DNA of 64,000 nt from Mesorhizobium sp. WSM3859 (GTDB taxonomy: Bacteria > Pseudomonadota > Alphaproteobacteria > Rhizobiales > Rhizobiaceae). Position 1 is the stretch's first letter. The number at the start of each line of letters is the position of its first letter. Below, in pieces: positions 9,721-16,419 of the stretch. The notes beneath the pieces are model-generated. The model did not search any database. It worked only from the letters and a program-made list of their open reading frames with translations, and had not been told where the DNA came from. The position numbers were made by a program, and so were the translations under genes. The stretch lies in assembly GCF_002295065.1 (NCBI RefSeq), contig NZ_NSGG01000003.1, positions 62,001-126,000 of the forward strand, given 5' to 3'.

Positions 9721-10227
9721 GTCGTTCCAGACGAAGGCGACCTTCTTCAGCGCCCTCTGCTCGAAGACCTCGACGCCTTCGGCTATGTCGCGGCCGCCAT
9801 TGCCGGCATAGAAGGCCAAGGCGTTGTGATTGTCCTCCAGCGCCCACACCACAAGGCCGCGCAGGCCGTGGTCGGCGAGCCGGGCCTTGGCCGCCTTGAA
9901 CAGGCGGCTGCCGAGCCCGATGCCCTGATATTCGGGCCGCAGATAGAGCTCGTAGATCTCGCCCTGCTGGCGGAGCTCTCGGGCGCGGTTCTTGCCGATC
10001 GTGGCGTAGCCGGCGACGGTTCCGCCGATCTCGACGACCAGCACGGTGGCGGCGCGGCGAATCGCGTTGGCCCACCAGTCGACGCCGCGACGATTGATCA
10101 TCGAGGTCAGCGTGCGGTGCGGAATGATGCCGGAATAAGCGCCGCGCCAGGCCTGCTGGTGCACCTCGGCGATGGCGCTGGCGTCGCGCGGCTCTGCCTT
10201 CCGGATGTCGATGGTCAGCGTGTTCAT
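9718..10227 (-). CDS. GNAT-family N-acetyltransferase
   Basis: Predicted to move an acetyl group from acetyl-CoA to an unknown amine. In 169 residues it shows the GNAT core: an N-terminal segment IRKAEPRDASAIAEVHQQAW, central beta strands (VVEIGGTVAGYATI), and the acetyl-CoA binding motif YLRPEYQGIGLGSRLF (Q-x-x-G-x-G). It then has the late strand WALEDNHNALAFY. The stop codon is supplied by the edge of the family A repeat, so the last residues may have been altered by repeat insertion. It is monocistronic; no substrate is suggested by the neighbours. Confidence 0.9.
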   Translation of the reverse strand: MNTLTIDIRKAEPRDASAIAEVHQQAWRGAYSGIIPHRTLTSMINRRGVDWWANAIRRAATVLVVEIGGTVAGYATIGKNRARELRQQGEIYELYLRPEYQGIGLGSRLFKAAKARLADHGLRGLVVWALEDNHNALAFYAGNGGRDIAEGVEVFEQRALKKVAFVWND

Positions 10228-10408
10228 GATTGGTTAACCATAGACCCGCATCGGGCGATTGCAAAGAGTCCGCCACGGCCCTTCGACGGCTTTCGCACAG
10301 ACGAAAGCCGTACGCCGTGTTGATATTCAGGTGATGCCGGTCTGCGAACGGCAACTTCCTGCGCTTCCGGTGCTCACGTACGGCCTGGCCTGAATCTCAA
10401 AACAGCGT

Positions 10409-11047
10409 TCAGATCTCGACGAGATGGTCGTCGAGTTCGTTGATGTCGCCTTCGGTGACCGGGAAATGCTCGGCAAGCACCGCGCCGACCGATTCGATGG
10501 CTTTCACGAAGCCCTCGGCCAGGCGGTTGTCGCGGGCATGTTTTGTCAGCTCGCGCACCACGCCGTCCCAGACTTGCTGTCCGACCTTGGCATCGATGCC
10601 GGAGTCGGCGACGACCTCGGCATAGCGCTCGGCGATGGAGACAAAGACGAGCACGCCGGTGCGCGCGCTCGTACGATGGACGTTGCGGGCAAGGAATTGC
10701 TTCATCGCATTGGCATGCGCGGCCTGATAACGCAGCCTTCGCGGCACGAAATGGATGCGCAAGGCGGGCAGGAACCAGAGCAGGGCGAACGCGGAAGCCA
10801 GCGCCAACATCTGCGCCAGCACGAAATGTGGCAGCCGGATGGTCAGCCACAAGCCCTCCAGCCCGTAGGCAACCGCGAGGCTGGCGATGAACAGGCCGAT
10901 CGTCGTGGTGAAAGCGGCCGGAAAGAAGTAGCCGTCGCTGGCGCGAGCGACGACGCAATAGATCTCGCCGTCGGTTTTCAATTCGGCCGCCCGGATCGCT
11001 TGGGCGATGCGGTCATGATCCTCGGCGCTGATCGGTCGCGTTGCCAT
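10409..11047 (-). CDS. TPM-domain membrane protein, second of pair
   Basis: A TPM (TPM_phosphatase/YgcG-like) protein of 212 residues. The N-terminal third begins MATRPISAEDHDRIAQAIRAAE with GEIYCVVARASDG. Two hydrophobic segments lie around residues 40-90 (TIGLFIASLAVAYGLEGLW; FVLAQMLALASAFALLWFL). The C-terminal part carries the domain hallmarks ARTGVLVFVSIAERYAEVVAD and GIDAKVGQQVWDGVVRELT. The start lies six bases beyond the stop of the upstream TPM gene, so the two are probably one transcript downstream of lemA. The biochemical role is unknown; TPM proteins are often linked to membrane quality control or photosystem repair. Confidence 0.85.
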   Translation of the reverse strand: MATRPISAEDHDRIAQAIRAAELKTDGEIYCVVARASDGYFFPAAFTTTIGLFIASLAVAYGLEGLWLTIRLPHFVLAQMLALASAFALLWFLPALRIHFVPRRLRYQAAHANAMKQFLARNVHRTSARTGVLVFVSIAERYAEVVADSGIDAKVGQQVWDGVVRELTKHARDNRLAEGFVKAIESVGAVLAEHFPVTEGDINELDDHLVEI

Positions 11048-11053
11048 GGTGCC

Positions 11054-11848
11054 TCACCAGCTTCCCGAGGAGCCGCCGCCGCCCGACGAGCCGCCGCCGC
11101 CGGAAAATCCGCCGCCTCCCGAGGACCAGCCTCCGCCGCCTGAGGACCAGCCGCCGCCACCCGACGACCAGCCGCCCGAAGAGGAGCGCCGGTTCTGATC
11201 GAAGGTCATGCCGAGCCAGCGGTAGCGGCCGGGTCCGATCTTCTGGCCGAAGATCGGCGGCAGCACCGTCATCGCGATGCCGCCGAAGAAGATCAGCGCC
11301 CAGATGGTGATGAAGATGGCGAAGAACAGGTCGTCGGAATTGAACGGCGCCTGCTCGTTGCGCTTGCCGCGCGCCTCCAGCTCCTCAGGATTGCCCTCCA
11401 GCACCATGATCATGTCGTCGACGGCCTTGGTGATGCCGCCGGAGAAATCGCCGGCGCGGAAGGCCGGCACCATGTCGTTCTCGATGATCAGCTTGGTGTG
11501 CAGGTCTGTCAGCGTGCCTTCGAGTCCATAGCCGACCTCGATGCGCATCCTGTGGTCGTTGGGCGCCACCAAGAGCAGCACGCCGTTGTTTTCCTTGGCC
11601 TGGCCGAGCTTCCAGAAGCGGAACAGCCGGTTGGCGTAAGGTTCTATCTCCTCGCCGCCGAGGCTGGGGATAGTGGCGACGACGATCTGGTCGGAGCCCT
11701 TGGTTTCGAAGTCGGCGAGCTTTTGCGTCAGCGCCGCGCGCGTGCCGGCATCGATGATGCCGGCATTGTCCACGACGCGGCCGGTCAGCGCGGGAAGGTC
11801 CGCGGCGAAGGCGGCGAGGGGGAGGAGGAAGAGGCAGAAGCTCAGCAA
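11054..11848 (-). CDS. TPM-domain (YgcG-like) protein with Gly/Ser/Trp-rich tail
   Basis: An exported TPM protein. A signal peptide (LSFCLFLLPLAAFAA) is followed by LTGRVVDNAGIIDAGTRAALTQKL and the TPM core (GSDQIVVATIPSLGGEEIEPYANRLF; NNGVLLLVAPNDHRMRIEVGYGLEG). A membrane segment follows (FFAIFITIWALIFFGGIAM), then a tail of Gly-Gly-Gly-Gly-Trp/Ser-Ser repeats. The frame stays open to 12166, but that extension translates the neighbouring family B repeat and cannot be genuine. No in-frame ATG lies near the signal peptide. I chose the TTG at 11848 (264 residues); other rare codons are possible. It pairs with lemA upstream, a common gene pair. Confidence 0.83.
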   Translation of the reverse strand: MLSFCLFLLPLAAFAADLPALTGRVVDNAGIIDAGTRAALTQKLADFETKGSDQIVVATIPSLGGEEIEPYANRLFRFWKLGQAKENNGVLLLVAPNDHRMRIEVGYGLEGTLTDLHTKLIIENDMVPAFRAGDFSGGITKAVDDMIMVLEGNPEELEARGKRNEQAPFNSDDLFFAIFITIWALIFFGGIAMTVLPPIFGQKIGPGRYRWLGMTFDQNRRSSSGGWSSGGGGWSSGGGGWSSGGGGFSGGGGSSGGGGSSGSW

Positions 11849-11872
11849 AACGCCAATGAAGGCATTCTGTCG

Positions 11873-12031
11873 CGCCCCCCTCTGGCCTGCCGGCCATCTC
11901 CCCCACGAGGGGGGAGATTGGCGGTTCGGCCGCCGGCTCTCCATTTCAGACGTTGGAGATTGGCGAAAGCCAACGTGACATCCAATCTCCCCCCTTGTGG
12001 GGGAGATGGCCGGCAGGCCAGAGGGGGGCGC
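11873..12031. repeat. Family B long inverted repeat, copy 1
   Basis: A large palindrome with arms of about 50 bases. The left arm (11873-11922) reads GCGCCCCCCTCTGGCCTGCC at its outer end, and the right arm (11981-12031) is its near-perfect reverse complement. It lies between lemA and the first TPM gene on their shared strand and replaces the expected start region of the TPM gene. Close relatives occur at ten other places in the window. Confidence 0.85.
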
Positions 12032-12074
12032 GAAGGAACGCAAGGCTGGCAAGCTCGGTAAACTGTTTCGCCGT

Positions 12075-12722
12075 TCACCCGCCCTGCTTGGTGGTGCTCG
12101 TGCCGAAATCGACCTTCGGCACCTGCATCTTGTCCTCGTCGACGGTGAAGTTGGCGAAGGGCTCATTGCCGCGGAACCAGAAGGTCGCCCACAGCACGGA
12201 CGGGAAGGTCTTCAGCGTCAGATTGTAGTCCCTGACCGCCTGGATGTAGTCGCGCCGCGCCACCGCGATGCGGTTCTCGGTGCCTTCGAGCTGCGCCTGC
12301 AGCGCGAGAAAATTCTGGTTGGCCTTAAGGTCGGGATAGGCTTCCGACACCGCGATCAGCCGCGACAGCGCGCTGGTCAGCCCGGCCTGGGCATCCTGGA
12401 ACTTCTTCAGCGCGTCCGGGTCCTTCAGCGTCTCCGGCGTCACCGTGATCTGCGTTGCCTTGGCGCGCGCCTGAACGACCGCGTCGAGCGTGTCCTTTTC
12501 ATGCGAGGCATAGCCCTTCACCGTCTCGACCAGGTTCGGGATCAGATCGGAACGGCGCTGATACTGGTTGAGCACCTCGCTCCAGGCCGCCCTTGCGTTC
12601 TCTTCCGCGGTCGGAATGGTGTTGTAGCCGCAGCCGGCGAGCAGCGGCAGCACGAAAGCCACCATCAGAAAGGCGGGCAGGCTGCGGAAGGCGGAGGGTG
12701 GTGAGAGGCGCTCGGTAATCAT
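12075..12722 (-). CDS. lemA: LemA family lipoprotein
   Basis: A LemA-family protein of 215 residues. The N-terminal lipobox LLAGC (signal segment about 8-30) predicts a lipid-anchored periplasmic protein. The family core follows: GYNTIPTAEENARAAWSEVLNQYQRR, then SDLIPNLVETVKGYASHEKDTLDAVVQARA and FPSVLWATFWFR, with a largely helical, coiled-coil-like body. The ATG at 12722 (MITERLSPPS) has a good ribosome binding site (GAGGGA); the longer open frame to 12776 does not. It is followed on the same strand by two TPM-domain genes, the usual LemA-TPM association. Its molecular role is not established. Confidence 0.92.
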   Translation of the reverse strand: MITERLSPPSAFRSLPAFLMVAFVLPLLAGCGYNTIPTAEENARAAWSEVLNQYQRRSDLIPNLVETVKGYASHEKDTLDAVVQARAKATQITVTPETLKDPDALKKFQDAQAGLTSALSRLIAVSEAYPDLKANQNFLALQAQLEGTENRIAVARRDYIQAVRDYNLTLKTFPSVLWATFWFRGNEPFANFTVDEDKMQVPKVDFGTSTTKQGG

Positions 12723-12863
12723 GAATGGTCCCTCGACAGAAGTTGCATGCGAAGCATTACCACAATCCACGCGCAAGAAAATGTCCGGCTGATGGCGCCT
12801 GCCGCGGTTCGGGCGCGTGCCACCGTGAATAGTCGATCGAACAGAATTTCATCTTTTTTGCCG

Positions 12864-12914
12864 ACGCAATTCCGGGCGGAAAACCGCTTCGCACTTTTCC
12901 TGGAATTGCTCTAA
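12864..12914. repeat. Family A repeat module, copy 2
   Basis: A single module: GACGCAATTCCGGGCGG, a short spacer, then CACTTTTCCTGGAATTGCTCTAA. It is the same as the second half of the copies at 9622 and 33240. It lies just upstream of the small membrane-protein gene at 12941. Confidence 0.75.
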
Positions 12915-12940
12915 GTTGCGGGCCGGAAAGGGCAAATGCC

Positions 12941-13192
12941 ATGGCAGAGCGCCGGGACGACGAGGCCGAATCGCGCCGCATCCTCGAACGCGTGCAACAG
13001 GAGACGTCCCCAGGCGGCGCGTCGTTCATCGCCCGCGCGGCGAAGGACGCGCGCGACCGCGTAACCGCCGCCGACACCGATCGCTCCGATCCCATCGAAT
13101 ATTGGGGAACCCGCATTGGCCGAACGCTCGGCTTCGTCATTGCCATTGGGCTATTGGCCTGGCTGGTGTATGCCGCCACACGTGGCGGCTAG
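12941..13192 (+). CDS. Small single-pass membrane protein, unknown function
   Basis: An 83-residue protein not assigned to a family. The first 55 residues are charged and helical (ERRDDEAESRRILERVQQE). A C-terminal hydrophobic segment (TLGFVIAIGLLAWLVYAA, about 62-79) predicts a tail-anchored or single-pass topology. It ends 12 bases before pdxY on the same strand and may be co-transcribed with it. The start ATG follows a purine-rich stretch (GGAAAGG) at fair spacing. Codon use matches its neighbours, so it is probably genuine. Confidence 0.72.
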   Translation: MAERRDDEAESRRILERVQQETSPGGASFIARAAKDARDRVTAADTDRSDPIEYWGTRIGRTLGFVIAIGLLAWLVYAATRGG

Positions 13193-13204
13193 GATTCAGA
13201 TTCC

Positions 13205-14089
13205 ATGAATGCAGAAAAAAACGACGCGCCGCGCGCGGTCATCGTCATCTCCAGCCATGTCGCCCGCGGCTCGGTCGGCAACCGCGCCGCGGTGTTCGCG
13301 CTGGAGACGCTGGGTTTCCCGGTCTGGGCGGTGCCGACCGTCATCCTGCCCTGGCATCCGGGGCACAGCCGGGCAACCCGCATCGTGCCGCCGCTCGACC
13401 AGTTCAAGGCGCTGATGGCCGACCTGGAGCGGGCGCCCTGGCTGGGCGAGGTGCGGGCCGTGCTGTCGGGCTATCTCGGCGAGGCGGGCCAGGCGGAAGC
13501 CGTCGCCTCGCTGGTCGCCGCCGTCAAGGAAAAGACGCCGAACGCGCTTTACGTCTGCGATCCGGTGATGGGCGATTCCGGCGGGCTCTACGTGCCGGAA
13601 TCGACGGCCGCCGCCATGCGCGACAAGTTGATGCCGATCGCGGACATCGCGACGCCGAACCGCTATGAGCTGGAATGGATGGCGGGCGCGCCGCTGCCCG
13701 ACATCAAGGCGGTGACGGCGGCGGCGCTTCATGCCGGGCCGTCGACCATGCTGGTGACCTCGGCGCCGGCGATGATGGCGGGCGGCATCGGCAATTTCCT
13801 GCTCGACGGCAGCCAGGCGCTGCTTGCCGAGCACCGCGTGATCGAGAGGCCGCCTAACGGGCTGGGCGACCTGACGGCCGCGGTCTACCTGGCGCGGATT
13901 CTCTCCGGCCAGGCGCCGGTCAAGGCGCTGCAATCGACCACGGCGGCCGTCTACGAGATCCTCGCCCGCACCGCCAAGCGCGGCGGCGATGAGCTGCAGC
14001 TCGAAACCGACGCGCAGAGCCTGTCGCATCCGATGGCGATGGTGCAGTTGCGCCATCTGCTCCATCCCGGGCGGGACAAGCGGGCGTGA
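13205..14089 (+). CDS. pdxY: Pyridoxal kinase PdxY family
   Basis: Phosphorylates pyridoxal (and perhaps pyridoxine) with ATP in the vitamin B6 salvage pathway. The 294 residues have the ribokinase/PfkB fold of PdxY. The N-terminal block is VIVISSHVARGSVGNRAAVF. VCDPVMGDSGGLYVPES is the anion-hole and substrate region. NRYELEWMAG follows. The phosphate-binding helix reads NGLGDLTAA, where the catalytic Asp is in GD. It begins 12 bases after the small membrane-protein gene, and its TGA overlaps the GTG start of the DUF429 gene (GTGA), implying coupled translation. Confidence 0.9.
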   Translation: MNAEKNDAPRAVIVISSHVARGSVGNRAAVFALETLGFPVWAVPTVILPWHPGHSRATRIVPPLDQFKALMADLERAPWLGEVRAVLSGYLGEAGQAEAVASLVAAVKEKTPNALYVCDPVMGDSGGLYVPESTAAAMRDKLMPIADIATPNRYELEWMAGAPLPDIKAVTAAALHAGPSTMLVTSAPAMMAGGIGNFLLDGSQALLAEHRVIERPPNGLGDLTAAVYLARILSGQAPVKALQSTTAAVYEILARTAKRGGDELQLETDAQSLSHPMAMVQLRHLLHPGRDKRA

Positions 14090-14846
14090 CGCCAGGTGCG
14101 CTGGCCGGCGTCGACGGCTGCAAGGCCGGCTGGATCGCCGTCCATCGCGAAGCGGCCGCCGCGCCGTCCGTCTCCGTCTTCCCGAGTTTTCACGCGTTGC
14201 TCGACGCGCTGCCGGAGGCCACGATCGCCGTCGACATGCCGATCGGCCTGCCGGATTTTTCGCGCAGGGGCGGCCGCGGGCCGGAGGCGCTGGTGCGGCC
14301 GCTGCTCGGCGCGCGGCAGTCGAGCGTGTTCGCCATCCCCTCGCGCGCCGCGCTCTATGCCGACACCAGCGATTTCACCACCGTAGAGGGCTGGTATGAA
14401 GCGCACCGGCGGGCAAGCGCGGTTGCAATGGGGACCTCCGACCCGCCGCGCGGCGTTTCCATCCAGGCCTTCGGCATCTTTTCGAAGATCCGCGAGATCG
14501 ACGCTTTGCTGATCGCAAAGCCGGATTTGCGCGGCCGTGTCTTCGAATCGCACCCGGAAGTGGCCTTCTGCCGGCTGAATGGCGGCGCGGCGATGGCGCT
14601 GCCGAAGAAGATCAAGGGCGCGGTCAACCCGGCCGGCATGGAGGAGCGCAAGGCGCTGCTTTGCAGGCATGGCTATGAAAAAGCCTTCCTCGATCAGGCG
14701 CCGCCGCGGGTGCTGCGAGCGACGACTTCCTCGACGCGGCGGCGATGATGCTGATTGCCGGGCGTATCAGCAGCGGCGAGGCGCGGCCTTCGCCCAATCC
14801 GCCGCTGCTGGACCGTTTCGGCATCCCGGTCGCTATCTGGGCTTGA
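14086..14846 (+). pseudogene. DUF429-family protein with frameshift near C-terminus
   Basis: A DUF429 (predicted RNase H-like) protein. The N-terminal core LAGVDGCKAGWIAVHRE and VDMPIGLPDF holds the conserved Asp residues. SHPEVAFCRLNGG follows. The original frame ends at 14748 after about 204 family-like residues and a short wrong-frame tail (VLRATTSSTRRR). Restoring one G in the GGG run at 14708-14710 yields PPRGAASDDFLDAAAMMLIA, ending FGIPVAIWA at the TGA at 14844-14846, exactly as expected for the family. It is either a real one-base deletion or a sequencing error. The GTG start overlaps the pdxY stop. The function of DUF429 is unknown. Confidence 0.85.
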
Positions 14847-14933
14847 GGCAAAATCGGCCTGTGCAGCTTTTGGCGGCATGCGATTGCGACGCCGCCATCC
14901 GCAATTCGGCATTGCCCGCGACCTGCATTTGCC

Positions 14934-14992
14934 GCTAGAGGCTTTTTCGATCGCAACGAGCTGCCGCCTCCAACCCCCGGAAAGGCTCTAGC
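14934..14992. repeat. Short imperfect inverted repeat
   Basis: GCTAGAGGCTTTTT at the left and AAAGGCTCTAGC at the right form an imperfect palindrome just upstream of the carbonic anhydrase start (14998). It resembles the ends of the family A elements but lacks their body. It may be a degraded copy. Confidence 0.4.
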
Positions 14993-14997
14993 CGCCC

Positions 14998-15639
14998 ATG
15001 CCTCACCTTCCCGAACACCTCCTCGCCGGCTATCGCAACTTCATGAGCGGCCGCTACCCTACCGAAAGCGACCGCTATCGCTCGCTGGCGCGCGACGGCC
15101 AGGCGCCCGAGACGATGATCGTCGCCTGCTGCGATTCGCGCTCGGCGCCGGAAGCGATCTTCGATGCCGGTCCCGGCGAGCTTTTCGTGCTGCGCAATGT
15201 CGCCAATCTGGTGCCGCCCTACGAGCCGGACGGCGAGTACCACTCGACCTCGGCAGCGCTCGAATTCGCCGTGCAGAGCCTGAAGGTGAAGAACATCGTG
15301 GTGATGGGCCACGGCCGCTGCGGCGGCATCCGCGCCGCGCTCGACACCAACTCGGCGCCGCTGTCGCCCGGCGATTTCATCGGCAAATGGATGAGCCTGA
15401 TCGCGCCGGCCGCCGAGACCGTGGCCTCCAGCACGATGATGACGGCGACAGAGCGCCAGACGGCGCTGGAGCGTATTTCCATCCGCTATTCCATTGCCAA
15501 TCTCAGAACCTTTCCCTGCGTCTCCATCCTCGAAGGCAAGGGCAGGCTCTCGCTCTACGGCGCATGGTTCGACATCTCGGCCGGGGAGCTGTGGGTGATG
15601 AACAAGGAAACCGGCGATTTCGAGCGGCCGGAGATTTAA
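14998..15639 (+). CDS. Beta-class carbonic anhydrase
   Basis: Interconverts CO2 and bicarbonate in the cytoplasm. In 213 residues the zinc-site motifs are clear: CCDSR (C44, D46, R48) and HGRCGG (H105, C108). The start MPHLPEHLLAGYRNFMSGRYP is typical of the rhizobial CynT/Can-like enzymes. The C-terminal segment LYGAWFDISAGELWVMN is the usual last strand-helix unit. It is followed 11 bases later by a small secreted-protein gene with its own ribosome binding site, so the two may form a transcript. Confidence 0.95.
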   Translation: MPHLPEHLLAGYRNFMSGRYPTESDRYRSLARDGQAPETMIVACCDSRSAPEAIFDAGPGELFVLRNVANLVPPYEPDGEYHSTSAALEFAVQSLKVKNIVVMGHGRCGGIRAALDTNSAPLSPGDFIGKWMSLIAPAAETVASSTMMTATERQTALERISIRYSIANLRTFPCVSILEGKGRLSLYGAWFDISAGELWVMNKETGDFERPEI

Positions 15640-15650
15640 ACGGAGGCGTG

Positions 15651-16067
15651 ATGCAGCGCAGCTGGTGGAGGATCTTTGTCGCGGCGGCGCTGCTGGTGAC
15701 CTCGATCGTCCGCGCCAGCGCCGATGACGGCGCCATCATCGATCGCTGGTATTCGGCGCTGCTGGTCGCCGACCGCACCGAATTGTCCGACCTGCTTTCC
15801 GACGATGTTCGCATGAAGCTCGACGACATCGGCGTCGTCCAGACCAAAGAAGATTTCATCGCCTCGATCGACGAATGGCAGGGCGCGGTCGCGGGCGCGA
15901 CGATCCGCCATCGCATCGAGAAGAGCGAGAACGGCGAGACCACCGTGCTTGCTTGCTACGATTTTCCCAGCAACGATACGCTGATGCGCGAGACCTTCAC
16001 CGTCGCCGGCGGGCACATCGTCGCCAGCACGCAGACAGCGGTGGCGCAGAACTGCAGCGGCTACTAG
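15651..16067 (+). CDS. Secreted SnoaL/NTF2-like small protein
   Basis: 138 residues with a signal peptide (about 1-24, ending RASA) followed by DDGAIIDRWYSALLVADRTELSDLLSDD. This is the usual opening helix of NTF2-like domains. Later segments (FIASIDEWQGAVAGATIRHRIE; TVLACYDFPSNDTLMRETFTVAGGHIVAS) fit the curved sheet of that fold. The ATG at 15651 has a clear GGAGG; the longer open frame upstream overlaps carbonic anhydrase and is rejected. Function unknown; family placement is by pattern only. Confidence 0.8.
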   Translation: MQRSWWRIFVAAALLVTSIVRASADDGAIIDRWYSALLVADRTELSDLLSDDVRMKLDDIGVVQTKEDFIASIDEWQGAVAGATIRHRIEKSENGETTVLACYDFPSNDTLMRETFTVAGGHIVASTQTAVAQNCSGY

Positions 16068-16117
16068 TGTTTGCGTTGGTGGCTCGCATGCTTTGGCGAT
16101 TGGCCGAAACGCCCATC

Positions 16118-16187
16118 GCGATCGTCATCCACGCGCGAAGCAAGGAGCGAAGCGACGCGGCGCAGACCCGAGGATCCATTCCGTGAC
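16118..16187. repeat. Rhizobial GC-rich intergenic repeat (BOX-like)
   Basis: The 352-base gap between 16067 and 16420 holds a GC-rich element reading GAAGCAAGGAGCGAAGCGAC then GCGGCGCAGACCCGAGGATCC and CCGTGAC. This motif is familiar from intergenic repeats in rhizobial genomes (recollection, not a search). The rest of the gap (16188-16419) has no recognisable gene; it should hold the promoter of the peptidase. Confidence 0.5.
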
Positions 16188-16419
16188 ATACGAGCGTCGC
16201 AACGGTGCAGAATTCTGCTCCGCTTCGGAAGGCTTCAGCCAATCTCCAGCGTTTACGATGAACCAGCGCGTTTCACCCGTTTCACAAAAAAGCTGAATCG
16301 CCCTACGCCCTGAACGTTCTAAGTTGAAATCCGGGGGCTACCCGAGTTGCGCGATGCGCGGCATCGCCCTACATCCGGGACTGCCCGCCGCCTATCGAAA
16401 CTCCCAATCGGATTTACCC

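Noticed and set aside
11849..12166. N-terminal extension of the first TPM protein
   Set aside because: It translates the family B palindrome and part of lemA, and would put the signal peptide at residue 107.
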